A stretch of 64,000 nt of DNA from Aedes albopictus (Eukaryota; Arthropoda; Insecta; Diptera; Culicidae), in assembly GCF_035046485.1 (NCBI RefSeq), contig NC_085137.1:17885346-17949345 (forward strand), given 5' to 3'. Under the pieces are notes generated by a model. It was given only the letters and a program-made list of their open reading frames with translations, did not search any database and had not been told where the DNA came from. A program made the translations under genes and the position numbers. Below are positions 31,306-43,472 of this stretch, in pieces; position 1 is the first letter of the stretch, and each line of letters starts with the position of its first letter.

Positions 31306-33406
31306 TCCCCCCACCCGTGAACCTGAATGACGTTCCTCTCTGGAGCCACCATCCTGATCGCCTTCAGGTTCACTATTCTTCGCGATGTCCAGTAGGGCTA
31401 GGTTCACTACTGGTCTTCTGAATATCCCTGATGCGGTGCGAACTAGGGCCTGACGCGCTCGTCCGTCTCTCCCTGGTATCTTCCGCTCGACGCTTGCACG
31501 GACCCATTGATTACGAGCCGTACCACCGAGGATAAAAACTAGATCACCTTCTTTTAGCTCCCGTGTCTCCGCGAACCATTTGGTCCGACGAGCGATGATC
31601 GGTACCTACTCCTTCACCCGTCTGTGCCAGAACTCGTCACATATTGATTGTGCCAGTTTCCAGCTACTCCGTGAAGTGTTACTACTGTTAGCTACTCGCT
31701 GAAGTGTTGGTTCAGATGGCAGAATCTTCAAACCGCTTGAGTTGCCCAACAGAAAGTGGTTGGCCGTGAGCGATTCTTGATCCACCGATTTGAGAGGGAT
31801 GTATGTGAGAGGTCTGGAATTGATGATGAACTCGGCTTCCACCAGTATCGTTTCCAGAGTCTATCGTCCGGCTTTCGAGGAGCATCCGCAACCGCTCCTA
31901 TGGCAATCTTCACCGATTTTACGAGTCGCTCCCAGGCTCCTCCCATGTGAGGGGCGGCTGGGGGAATGAATAGCCATTTCGTCTGGGCACTCGTGAAGGT
32001 CGATGCTAAAGCTTCGTTTGCGTTTCGCTGTTTCTCCAAATCATTGCTTGCACCCTGAAAGCACGTGTCGTTGTCGCTGTAGATTTCGGCCGGGGGACCT
32101 CGTTGTGCGACGAATCGATGAACTGCCATGATGCACGATTCGGTGGACAGGTTGTGTACTACCTCAATGTGCACAGCGCGAACAGTTAGGCAGGTGAACA
32201 CCGCCACCCAATGTTTTACCTGACTTCTTCCAACTCTGACGAGAACTGGCCCAAAATAATCTACGCCAACGTAGGTAAACGGTCGTACGAACGCTTGAAG
32301 ACGAGCCAGGGGAAGTGGAGCCATTGGAGGTGGCTTTGGGCAAGCATTCTTCACCCGATAAAAGAAACACTCCCTACCTTCTCAACGAGACTTCGCAATT
32401 TCGCTACTTCAAATCGCTGCCGCATTTCATTCACGATTGTCTCCCGGTTTGCATGTTGAAAGCGTCGATGATACCAATCAGTGATGAGCTTGGTTATAGG
32501 ATGTTGGCGAGGTAGAACGGCAGGGTATTTGGCTTCATCTGGTGCAAATGATGCTGCACCAATACGGCTACGCATCCGTAGTATTCCTAGGATGTCCAAT
32601 TATGGCCACAATTTGTAAATTGCACTGGACTTGGACACACACGCATGCTTCATTTCCGGTGCACCCCGAGTGGTAGACAACACTTCTATTTCCTCAGTAA
32701 AGCTGTCCGCCTGTTCTACTTTCCACAACGTTTCCTTTGCACGCTTCAGTTCATCCTGGTTCAACACGTCCAGCTGCTGAGTTGCACCACTACGTTTGTG
32801 ACGTAGACTATCGACGAATCGCTAAACGTAGGCCATTGAACGTTGCATAATCTCGTACCGGCTGAATCTCGTGGCGTCGATGAACGGGACTACTGGTCAG
32901 TAAATATGAACAGGACGAAGCTCTTCTTGAGTGGAGACGTTTTGACGACGTTCCGGCCAGTGCTCTTCACCTAGATGGAGGAAGGCGGGACCGCAAAACC
33001 AGGAGTTCTGCGTATGGAATTCAGGACCTTTGCCCCATTTTGTAGCTTTGTCCGCTACGTTGGCTTTCGTTGCAACCCATCTCAAATCTTGAGGGTTACT
33101 TAAGCTCAAAATATCGCCAACGCTAACCGCCACAAACTTTTGGAAACGGCGATGATCTGAAAGGATCCACGCCAGGACTGTTGTTGAATCGGTCCACAGA
33201 TATTTTTGCACCACCGGAAGTGCATGGTTACTCAGGATGGATTGCAGATATTGAACGCCCAAAACTGCTGCCTGCAGCTCGAGCCGTGGGACGGACAGCG
33301 TCTTTAATGGTGCCACCTTGCTTTTAGATCCGACTAGAGCCACCTGAATCCCTTTTGCATCCAATTGTCGGAAGGAAGTACACGACACAGCAATATATCG
33401 TCCCAA
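31195..33406 (-). pseudogene. BEL/Pao pol fragment: RNase H region, integrase
   Basis: Minus-strand coding remains of a BEL/Pao LTR retrotransposon, in order. At 33406-32897 is the RNase H-like region with SVPRLELQAAVLG and WTDSTTVLAWI. At 32599-32351 is the degraded zinc-binding part of integrase (WYHRRFQHANRET). At 32354-31728 is the integrase core, with DYFGP, SDNDTCF and GGAWERLVK supplying the D, D and E residues. At 31842-31606 is the C-terminal region with INSRPLTY and EFWHRRV. A stop after VKE, then FAETRELKEGDLVFILGG, continues the domain to 31195. Gag, protease and reverse transcriptase are missing upstream of 33406. Frame breaks and stops show the copy is dead. In a live element integrase inserts the cDNA into the genome. 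Confidence 0.85.
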
Positions 33407-33649
33407 AAAGTTCAGATCGTCTGATGGTACTTAACATTTAACACGTAAAGGAATAACATCAAAAATATAATCTAAAATTTTGGCCCAAGATACTAAATTC
33501 CATACAAATTTCAATCGCAATGCGGAATACGGGGACGCAACCAATCATTTCTAAATTTTGCACAGATGTTTTGGACTCTAAAATATATTGAAAAAAAAAA
33601 ACTTTGTTCCGAGTTGATACGATAAAAGTTTAGTTTTCCCCATACAACG

Positions 33650-34375
33650 TTGATCCACTCTAATACTCACACAACCTCAGGTAGCTATGATCTATCCAGT
33701 TTTGAGTTCAAATAATCTTTAAGGCTTTTTACGGCATCATCAGCATCGGCAGCCATGTTGGATATGTGGCTCGAAATTTCAAAGTGATAATTCTCTGCCA
33801 CCAAAACGAATATTTGTATGAAAAAGTATCATCCTATATGCTCACTCGTAGTGATTGCGATGATACTTTTTTTTAGCTGCGTTGCTGCAGAATTGACAGT
33901 TTTTTATCACTTCAAAAACGCGAGGCAAATAATCATTGAAAAGCAAAAAGTCAATGATTCGTTTGTAAACTTGGTGATGCATTATGACACCTTAAGGGGC
34001 TCCAAGAACTCTATTGAGTATAGGTCATCGAATCTACGAGGGCTACTAGTTGTATGTAAGAGCATTATGAACGAGGTTTATACTCTCACACGGCCTCAGG
34101 CATTTATATTATATAGCAAGTAATGAGTGGTGAATGAAATTTATGATTACACAACCTCATGTAGCTATGTGCTATCAAGTGGTGAGTTCGTTTTCAGTTT
34201 GAGGATCTCCTAGAACTTCTTTGAGTATTGGTCATCAGATCTACCAACGTAGTTGATTGTCTCTAAGAGCTTCAAGACTAAGGTTCAAACTCACAAAACT
34301 TCAGGTAAATATGATCTATTAAGTGGAGAGTTCGATGATTCTTTAAGGTTCTCCAAGAACTCCGTCATATAACCT
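33650..34375 (+). repeat. Diverged repeat with a unit near 147 bp
   Basis: Phrases recur in the same order: ACAACCTCAGGTAGCTATGA (33671) with relatives at 34088, 34147 and 34294, and TCCAAGAACTCTATTGAGTA (34000) with relatives at 34206 and 34350. The most regular spacing is 144-147 bases. Between 33730 and 33990 the pattern is broken by a small foldback, seen as GTATCATCC near 33822 and GATGATAC near 33859. Confidence 0.55.
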
Positions 34376-34379
34376 TCGT

Positions 34380-35310
34380 GAAATTCACCTGCGAGCCTCT
34401 TAAGCCCCCTCAAATTCATCGGAATACTCCTGAAATGCCCTGAAGCGCATTGAAACACATTGAAACGCCTCTGAAAGCCTCTGAAGTCCTTATCACACCT
34501 CCGTGAAGTTCACCTGCGAGCCTCTAAATCCCCCCTAAACCTCCTGAATCGGCCTGATACGCATTAAAACACCCTGAAACGCCTCGAAACGCTTTGAAAT
34601 GCCTCTAAAACCCCTTTAAATCCTCCGTAAAAGTGAGAGCCTCTGAAGCCCCCTAAAGCTCCTGTGAAATCTCCTGAAATGCATTGACACGCCTTGAAAC
34701 GCTTTGAAACGACTCTGAAATTACTATAAAACCTCCGTGAAGTTTACCGGAGATCCTCTGAAGCCCCCTTAAACCCTCCTGAAACTTCATGGGACTCCCT
34801 GAAACGCATTGAAACCCCTTGAAACGTCCTAAAACACTTTGAAACGCCTCTAAAACCCCTACAAAACCTCCATGAAATTCACCTGAGAGCCTCTGAAGCC
34901 CCCTAAAATCCCCTGAAACGCATTGATACGCCATGAATTGCTTTGAAACGCTCTGAAATGCCTCTGAAATCTATATAAATTCTTCATAAAATTTACCTGA
35001 GATCCTTTGAAGCCCCTTAAAAAGCCTGTGAAACCTCCTGAAACGCTTTGAAACGCCTCTGAAACCCTCATGAAACCTTCGTGAAATTCACCTGCTAGCC
35101 TCTTAAGCCTCCTCAAATTCACCGGAAACCTCCTAAAATGCCCTAAAACACCTTGAAACGCCTCTGAAACACAAATAAAATCCATGTGAAACGCATCTGA
35201 AAGCCTCTGAAGCCCACTAAAATACCTCTGAAACGCCCTGAAACGCCTGAAAACGCCTCTGACACTCCTTCTAAAAACTTTCTTGAAATCCCTCTGACCC
35301 TTCCCCCTTT
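34380..35310 (-). repeat. Second-class degenerate array (CTGAAACGCATTGAAACGCC)
   Basis: About 930 bases are made of phrases such as CCTTGAAACGCCTCTGAAAC, GTGAAATTCACCTGAGAGCC and TCTGAAGCCCCCTAAA, in loosely periodic order with a higher-order unit of roughly 110-140 bases. Minus-strand frames (34653-34934 and 34859-35185) read as repeats of GEFHEGF and SEAFQSVSG and are not called as genes. Related blocks lie at 19270-19375, 21191-21510 and 35810-36255. Confidence 0.8.
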
Positions 35311-35809
35311 ACATCTGAAAGGCTTGACCCCCTTCCCTTTTGCATCTGCAAGCCACTTGCCCTTCTCAAACTTTTCTGTAATCTTAAAATTCATTTAGGA
35401 TGGACTGAATCCATTTTGGTAAAAATTCTATTTAGACAGTCCCGACTCGTTACCTAAATGAAGGTTCGGGTGTATTAATATTTAAATTTTGAACAATTCT
35501 CCATCTTGGAATTTACTTTAGAAATTTTGTAAGGTCATATTTTTAAGGTTTTCTGATCCTTGATAATTGAACCAGAATATATTGAATTTCGCAAGCATTT
35601 ACGATGAACGGTAGACAGTTCCACCCTTGAAAAAGGCCAAATACAAAGTGCCGAAACGTCGGGCAGATCAAAACTATCCGTTTTGATCCCCTAGACGGCG
35701 AGAGCCAGTGAAAATCTAAAAATTGTTCTCGCTAATTGCTTAACAGTGGTAGTTGAAATTTTAATTTATTTATAACGAATATGACAGATTTTCATTTTTA
35801 AGTCTCATG
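35311..35809 (+). other. Unassigned, with a copy of the CGAAACGTCGG motif
   Basis: At 35619-35665, CCTTGAAAAAGGCC is followed by GTGCCGAAACGTCGGGC, then a small stem-loop GATCAAAAC/GTTTTGATC (35669-35691). It is the third copy of the motif found in the 172-bp palindrome. The rest is AT-rich and featureless. Confidence 0.5.
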
Positions 35810-36255
35810 AAAGTTTCAGAAGGGTTTCGGAGGGGTCCTCGTGGGTTTCAAGGAGTTTCCAAAAGGGTTTCGGGTAAGTTTTAGAGGCGTATCAATGCTT
35901 TTCATGAAATTCAGGAGGAATCCTTTGGACCGTCTCAGGAGATCTTTTGAAAGCGCTTGAACCCCTTTGGGACCCAAACCAACACGAAGACGTATATGAT
36001 GTAGAATAGGATGCGATCGTGTGGTTCTGAATCTCCCTTATATCCACCAGAACACCCCTGTAATGCTATGAAAACCCCCTGGAACCCCCTGAAAACCCCT
36101 GGGTTTCAGGGATCCCATTGAAAAACCCTGGAACTGACATCCACAGGAACAGCCCCTGGAATTCCCCTGGTGCACCCCGGAAACACATTGAGAAACCCTC
36201 TGAAACGCTCCTGAAACTTCTTGAAACCCTTGTTACGTCCCCGAAGCCCAAACCC
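35810..36255. repeat. Second-class degenerate array, two orientations
   Basis: 35810-35960 shows GGGTTTCGGAGGGGTCC and AGGCGTATCAATGCTTTTCA-type phrases in plus orientation. 36050-36255 shows CCCCTGGAACCCCCTGAAAA and GAAACGCTCCTGAAACTTCT in the opposite orientation. The two blocks are separated by about 90 bases of ordinary sequence. Confidence 0.6.
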
Positions 36256-36647
36256 TCAACGGAATGAAACAAGTGTTAGCTTATTGTGATTCTTCAGACG
36301 AACCAACTGCGATTCGGCTCGTTTGACATTTGTTTTGTGTTGGTTCTTCGCTCCGACAAACCGACAAATGGTTCTCTCCTTTTGGGTTCGCGAGCACAAG
36401 AACAAAGATTGTGTTTGATGGATCCAAAAATCACGTCAATAATGTCAAATTAGGGTAGTCCATATGGTTCCCAAGATCACAAAGTCAACTTTTTATTGTT
36501 TCTGTGTAGAGCAATGAAATGTTCCACAAATTAAAGAATGATGTTTCTACCCTTCACAATATCGGACTTATTTTTGAAATTGGTGAAAAATGGTGGGGCG
36601 TATCAATACTTTTTTTATCATTCAATTACTGAACTACTCAAGGATTT
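36256..36647. other. Unassigned sequence
   Basis: No gene or repeat is supported. The sequence is of ordinary complexity between the array and the next element. Confidence 0.3.
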
Positions 36648-37454
36648 GTCTGAGCTTGAGCTTGATTGACCGCCCGCAGTTGCTACTCCAGTATTGCCAG
36701 ATCAGCTACGCTCACACAAGGAACCAATGAGATGACGCTGCTTGTGACTAACATGCATTTCATATCCTTAGGCGAAAATGACGCCTGCTGCGTCAAGTTG
36801 CAGGAAAAGGGGAGGGAAGTGATGATTGCAATCACTTGTTGCCAACAGGCCGTTGAGTTCTTTGCGCCTGCGCAAGGTCATGCGGGAGTCGGAATGTTGG
36901 TGGCAAATGTTTATTTTTGGCACAGGGTTCACACATTGTTGCATGGATGCCAGGCGAAAAGTGCTAAATTGTGTGAAGCATACTGTGAAGCGACACAGTT
37001 CGCTTGATTGCGTAACTTGTAGGCGTTATATGATAGGTTGACACTGGGCTGTAATGTAAGTTGAAAGGAAAGGGGAAACGGCTTTTTTTTAATCCGTTTC
37101 TGGTTCTAGCGATGGCTACGAACATATTACCCATTGCAAGAAAATAGAGAGCGAAAAAGGTGCAAAATCGCTGGTATGTTTAATCGTTATGGTGTCTTCT
37201 ACAATAACTGCGCGAATTGGCCAAGGAATACTGCGCCGATAACACCAAAATGATTTTTCTTACAGGCGGAGATGTATGGGCGCTTGCGCGTACAAATTTT
37301 CTTGCAACGCATAATACGAATATACATGAGATGTAAGATGCAGAAGAGAGAGAAAGTAGATAGAAAGATACAAAGAAGGAGGAAAGAGACGAGCCAGGGA
37401 TTGAACCCATGACCTTCTGCTCATGAATAAGAAGGAGTAGCCACTAGCTCGTCA
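36648..37454 (-). mobile_element. Long tRNA-headed SINE-like element, copy 2
   Basis: On the minus strand the 5' end at 37454 is a 66-base tRNA-like head. Its ends GACGAGC and GCTCGTC pair as a 7-base acceptor stem, CCTTCT and AGAAGG pair around an 11-base loop, and GGGTTCAATCCC is a box B. The body runs about 740 bases and ends in the short repeat CAAGCTCAAGCTCA near 36648. A partial copy with the same head lies at 24398-24906. The fold is too short and its loop too large for a working tRNA, so this is a SINE-type element. Confidence 0.65.
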
Positions 37455-40110
37455 ATCACTGAAGAATTTCAAAACATCCTTAACTTCAAAAGATATATTT
37501 CATCTTATGAATTATAAATTTGCTAAAAATTACAACAAAATAAATTGAGATTTTATTATTGATTTTGTTTTTACATGTTAAATGTTAACCACCATCAGAC
37601 GACCTGAACGCCATAACTTTTGAACAAAATTTGATAAGTGGTTGATAAACGGCCCATTGGAAGAAGCACGCTTTTGCAACATTATCTGTATTACTTCTAA
37701 CAGAAAACTTCTATTTGCATCTCAACACCCGAACTAACTGTTTTTTTAATTATTTTTCTCGTTCCAGGTATGCATTCACTCTCATTTCAAAGGCGGAAAC
37801 TGTGTGAGTCATCTGTTAGCTAAGTTGACGGTACGTGTTACTGGTTGATCATTTGTAATTGAGCCGAGCTGACACATGGAGCTAATTTAGTAAGAGATGG
37901 GGCACTCTACTTTATTTTCCAACTTTTTTTTATTCAATTACGGTGCTAGCCGTATCCTTAAATTAAGTTTAAAAGAAATTATCCAAGATGAGCCTTGCTA
38001 CTGTAGATGGAATAAATTCTACATCAATTACTGCTGTGCTCTGTTGCAAAATGTGCTCATGTTTTAGAGACAATTTTTATGTTTTGTATTTGAAGTTATC
38101 TTGAACAAAAAAAGACAAATTAAACAAGGGGATAATTAATAAATTAATTAGTACAAAACGAGCTCACCAATCTATTAGGAAGTAACCGTCGCCAATAAGA
38201 AATAAGATAGGATACATTCAAAATGTATAAACGGTACCGTGAGCTTGTACTCATCTTTAACATTAACTATGGTTACCCAGTACTCGACAAAAACCCATCC
38301 TACAGAATCCTCCCACTTTGTAGCAAAATAAAAACATTTCTTTCTCGACATTACAAGCTCCGTCATTCCCGGAAAGCATAACACAAAGCTTTGTATCACT
38401 AAATCCACCCCTTTTGGGTTAGCAAGCGAGCACTCAGTCAGTACCACCGTCAAAGCACAACTTGAAAGGATTTTCTGGTTTACGGAACAGAACAGCTACA
38501 ACGGCAGCAGTACAGACGCCCTGCTTCCTAACATTCCCTCGTCTCGCAAGCACAAAAAATAGATTATTTTTTCGCACCAACCATGTAAAGAATTAAGTGA
38601 ATTATTCTAGCGGGAGGCACCGGCAGAAAGCTTTCCGTAACATTTACATGGTTCTTTTTGTTGGCGTTTTTCTTTCTTCTTCTTCCGACACGGTGTGCGA
38701 TGTGGTGTTTATTCTATTTCGGTGGTTTCCCAGAATGGTTATGGCTTGCCGTTTCATAGACTTTCGGCTTTCAGCTTTGCAAAGGTAGCCGGAACAAGTT
38801 CAGTCATCAAGGAGTCGCGTTCTATTTCTGAGGGTTTTTATACGATTTTATTACATTTCCATGGTGGCTAATCGCCTTCATTGAGTTATGCGTGCTAGCT
38901 TTTCTCTGTTTATTTTGAAAGTGAAATTGCATGGGTTCAATTTATGAATGAACAATTATTTAATTGGAAATGAGCAGAAACCCGGAGGAATGAAAACAAA
39001 AAAAAACTAAGTAAACTAAACAAATAATTGACAACATTTAAGGAAATTATAAGCATCAAAATAAAAGAAAAAATTGCTAGCAAAAGTATAGAAAAGCCAG
39101 ATAAATTAAAAGCATAAAATTAAAAAAAAAAAAAAGCTTTGTAAAGTAACCCAAATTTAAAAAAATGTGTAATGTGTGAATAACTCTTACATACGCTGAG
39201 TAGCGCTCATTGCGTCCATCCTCTTGAATTCGACAAAAGCATAAAAAACAAACCCATTTTCATCCTAATAAAGCAATTCCTGGTGCGAACCGACCCGGCA
39301 TGCCTCCACCTTATTCACATATGGTGGCAAAAAATGCCGACAGACTCCCGCAAAGCCGAAGAATTATTATTATGCCGCCCGACGTCGACGACGACGACGA
39401 CCCCTGGAATCTCTAGAAAGGAGGAGGGCCAAGCAAAAAAGTTATAATTATGAAAATTAGATTACCCGCCAACAGCAGCAGCAGCAGTGATGAAGAGAAA
39501 GAGAGGTGTTTCTCCCTGCAGGCTAACGCCGGCCTTATTGTCAGTTTTGTGTGCAAAGCGGTGGAGACGCATGGTATGGCAGGCAAAGCCTCGGAAGCTC
39601 CCCACTAGCAGTACGCTGCGGTAGTGGGGCTCATACCTTGCAACGGGACTCAACACCTGAGCAGCAGGCTGCAGCAACGGCAGACTAGACCATGGTGGCT
39701 ATGTGTAGACTTTTCGTAAAACGTGCATTCTACCTAGTACGTATGTCTGTAGCAGACGGTCAGGGGAAATGGCCTATTTGCGCAGGCATTCGGCAAGGTG
39801 AACGAAGAGGACGGCGATGCAGTTTAGTTCCCAGAAGTCGCGAGCACATTGCGGGTTCAATAAACATATACGAGGTACGATGATGACGGAGTGATGGCAG
39901 CGGCGGCGTCAACGGCAACCGGTGAATTGCGTGTCACATGCACGTTTGCTTCCATATGGTGAGAAGGAATGTGACTGGACAGAGGGTATTGGATATGGAG
40001 GGGGCACTAGAAAAGAAAAAAAAATCACGAATTGGGTTCATTCTGTTTTCTTCGTTCGGCTGGACTTAATTTGTTTATTTTATATAATATTTTTATAAGT
40101 ATCCTGGCTG
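37455..40110. other. About 2.6 kb without recognised gene
   Basis: The sequence is AT-rich (dense A/T runs at 38990-39170) with short triplet runs: GACGACGACGACGAC near 39387 and AGCAGCAGCAGCAGTG near 39472. Small open frames at 38175-38453 (minus), 38597-38788 and 39692-39883 show no domain. This may be old unique DNA. Confidence 0.35.
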
Positions 40111-41260
40111 TTGCAGCCGGCTTGTCACATCCCTAGTACCCGAATTTTCACAAAATCCGGTCAACTTGTATGCTTTGCGGACGACATGGACAGTAGCGTG
40201 GGACACGAAAAGACATTTTACTCCTGTACACTTTTTGAGTTCCATTTTGACCCATATCAACTGTGCAAAATTTCAGCTCGATCGGAGAAACTATATTTTA
40301 GCGCCAGCTGTTTTAAGTTTTCATACGATTTACTATGGGGAAAATCACTTTTTCAAAGAAAAATCGCCACAGGTTGCCCCTTAACCCCTAAAAATATATC
40401 GATGAATGATTTCTGTTGGAAATTTTGCGAGAAACAAACCCTCTGAAGACCGCAAAGCGATCTAAGGCATGTGGAAAAAGTTATTGACTGAAAACCGAAT
40501 GACATGCCAGCGCTGTTTAACATGTAAGGAATAACAATAAATAATAAAATTACGTCATTTTATCGATCGGGTAAGGCTTAATAACTTTTTCCATGAATGT
40601 CGCATCGCTTCGCGGTCTTCGGAGGTCTGATTCCTCGTGAAGTTATCTACAGAAATCATTCAACGATGTATTTTTAGGGATCAATGGGTGACCTCAACCG
40701 ATTCTTCTTTGAAGAAGTAAACTTTCCCCATAGTAAATCGTATGAAAAACTAAGTTGATATGGGACCAAAATGGAACTCAAAAAGTATACAGCCGTAGGA
40801 GTTTTTTCATTTTTTATATTTTCCCATATAAACCGTGTACCAGGCTAATGGACAGTATCGTCGGAACGTTTTGAATGGCGTAAGAGCAGTACACCCATCT
40901 AAAATACGAAACACCAAAGGTCGGATTAGTGATGAATGCGTAAAAAACAAAATAAATGCAAGTAGGAGGAACCGAGCAATTCGTCTACGAGGTAGTGTCA
41001 CGATAAGCGGGGATACCTTCAAGGAAGTGAAGGAATTTGTTCACCTCGGATTCTTTCAAGCGGCTGACAACAATGTGAGGTGAGAATATTAAGGCGCATC
41101 ATCAGAGGAAGTCGCCCCTACTATGGGCTCCAGGATCAACTGCAGTCAAGAAATACTTTACGGACGAGCTAGCCGCACTCTATGCCGAACCTACACGAAG
41201 CTGTAGAACCTTCTCGTGTTTGTAAGGAAGCAGCAGGAAACCTTGTTATGAGGTATAGAA
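40111..41260 (+). pseudogene. RTE-like reverse transcriptase fragment, split by a MITE
   Basis: At 40129-40190 the translation TKSGQLVCFADDMD matches the RTE catalytic region TKSVQLLGFADDID of the element at 11427. After the MITE, 40930-41170 reads INASRRNRAIRLRGS, GDTFKEVKEFVHLGF and RRIIRGS with YYGLQDQLQS, the region just after the catalytic site in RTE proteins. Stops and frameshifts are present and both ends are missing. The wording differs from the copies at 11427 and 48075, so it is probably another RTE family. Confidence 0.7.
40194..40847. mobile_element. hAT-like foldback MITE with 8-bp target duplication
   Basis: The termini are TAGCGTGGGACACGA (left) and, reversed, TAGCCTGGTACACGG (right). 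The 8-base repeat ATGGACAG lies at 40186-40193 and 40848-40855. Inside, long diverged inverted arms of about 260 bases can be followed, for example CACTTTTTGAGTTCCATTTT near 40229 against GGAACTCAAAAAGTATAC near 40770. CATACGATTTACTATGGGGA near 40322 also has a reverse counterpart near 40725. The element splits an RTE fragment. No transposase is encoded. Confidence 0.8.
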
Positions 41261-41798
41261 TTAATAATAATTGATAATGGTACCGTGAACCGGGGTCAAA
41301 TAGTTAAATAGTTTCCTTGCAAGTAACGTATTTGGTATCAGCAAGACTGTCAAGAAAACCACCATTAGTGGTATTTGTAGTGAAATTCTTATCTAAAATA
41401 TTACGGATATGAACAAAAAAAAACACATTTTTTAAAGCTACAATTTTATCTTAGTTTTCAAGCCTATAAACAATCATATTTTTATTACACTTAATCTAAT
41501 TCCACAGTCTACAACTTGGTCAGGCACATCTAGCAACGTTTGTTTTACAAAAATATGATGTGAAATTGCAAACATCCTGCCCAAAAACATTTAAAATGTG
41601 TAAATGAAAATATAATGTCCTTAAAATAATCATTCGTCACAAGAGTCAAGACAACATAAATATGGATCAAGACAACATTGCTGCAGCTCTACCATCACCA
41701 TATGTCACTTGCAAATTGTTTTGTTTACGCTCTTCCTTTGCTCCACAAATCAAATAATTTGTTGTAATCTCGGAAGTTGTCGTTATAATCGATTAAAA

Positions 41799-43472
41799 AT
41801 GGTGCGAAAATACAAGAAACGGCTAGGTTCAAGAACCTACATCAACTACACATCCGAGACAGTAAGTGAGGCAGTGCGGGCTGTTCGTGATGACGATGTT
41901 TCGGTTCGGGAAGCATCACGCCGCTTCCGTATCCCATACGGTACCCTCTACAATAAAGTGAACGGATTACACACCCGCAAAAACGGAGGCCAAACCACCC
42001 TGCGTCCATCGGAAGAAGAATATCTTTGCGTCACCATACAGTTTACGGGTGAGTGGGGATATCCACTGAAGGCGGCGAATATTAAGCAACTGATCAAGGA
42101 TTATTTGGATGATAAGAAAATGCACACCAACTTTGTCAACAATCTTCCCGGTGAGTACTGGAAGGCCGGATTTTTGTCCCGGATGCGCTCGCGACTTGCT
42201 TCTCGAATGTCGCAGAATATTAAACGGAACCGGGCAAAAGTTAGCTCTGATGATGTGCAGGCATTTTTCAAGAAATTATCCAATACAGTTGGCAGTATTC
42301 CTGCTGAAAATATCATCAACTTCGACGAGACAAATTTGACCGATGACCCCGAGTCGACGAAGGTAGTTGTGAAAAGAGGCCAAAAGCATGTCGAACATAT
42401 GTTGGACCACTCCAAAAGTGCTTTTTCGGTGATGTTTGCTGGGGCAGCTGATGGAAAAATGTTGCCTCCTTACGTCGTCTACGCTGCAGTTCATCTTTAC
42501 CCAACCTGGACAGAAGGTGGGCCAAAAGGAACCCGTTATAATCTCACCTAATCAGGTAGTGTTTTAACGTTTAATTAAATGGTCATTTCTACCACTTACT
42601 GTGTTTACCTACTTTTAGGATGGTTCGATAAAACTACTTTCGAAGATTGGTTCTTTTCAAATTGCCCTCAAGTATTGCCAATAATTGAAAAATGACAAGC
42701 CACGAGTCCTCATCGGTGATAATGTGTCCTCCCACTTGTCGGCGAAGGTCATCAATTGCTGTTCGGAGAATAACATCAGATTGGTATTCCTTCCGCCGAA
42801 CGCAACCCATTTGTACCAACCCCTCGACGTGAGCTTCTTCAGACCCTTAAAGAGGGCGTATAAAGAAACCCTTGAGGAATGGAAAAAAACGGGCAAAAGG
42901 TGTGGTGCCGAAGCATGTTTTTCCAGGACTCCTCAAGAAAGCATTAGAACGCCTTGGTTCAAATGCCACGAAGAATATGAAGTTTGGCTTCAGAGCTTCA
43001 GGAATATGTCCACTGAACCCGAATGCTGTGATGAACAAAAATACCCGGAGGTGCAGTGTTGTCGCAGTCGCAAACTTCATCTTCAGCAGCACCTGCAGCT
43101 GTTAAGCAAGAAAATTCATTCTCTGAGCATCTAGTCACGTTGCTGAAGAAAGAGCGTTTTGGATCATCCATTGATAGCGCCATGCCGAAAAGAAAACGGT
43201 TGGTGGACATCCAACCAGGTGAGAGTGTCTCAGCCGAACATGCTGCAAAAACCATGTCAAGAATAAAGACTGAAACAACAGGTTCAAATGATGATGACCG
43301 TGAAAACGTTTCCCCCAAGAAAAAGAAGAAGAATTATGTCTATGGAAAAAAGGACAAAAAGATGATCAAAGACGAAACGAAGAAAGGCAAGAAGATAATG
43401 CACAGTCGATCGACGAAGGAGATTACGGCCAAAGTAACAAACTTTCCAAACCGCAAGAAACTTTTGCGTTGA
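41799..43472 (+). pseudogene. pogo-like DDE transposase, frameshifted, with one probable intron
   Basis: The N-terminus from the ATG at 41799 (MVRKYKKRLGSRTY) holds a psq-type helix-turn-helix, seen as SVREASRRFRIPYGTLYNKV. The catalytic acidic residues are visible in NFDETNLTDDP, IGDNVSSHL and QPLDVSFFRPLK, a DDD-type triad as in pogo/Tigger. The exon ends at about 42556 after a TAA that interrupts the otherwise continuing sequence. A 62-base intron (GTAGTG to CTTTTAG) then joins to GWFDKTTFEDWFF. Frame changes near 42690, near 42895 and near 43056 separate the remaining pieces, ending in a lysine-rich tail (NFPNRKKLLR). The gene cannot make a full transposase. Confidence 0.8.

Noticed and set aside
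41709..42551. Intact 280-residue host gene starting at 41709
   Set aside because: The N-terminal part before 41799 is not conserved in style, and the rest is the first exon of a pogo transposase that breaks downstream.
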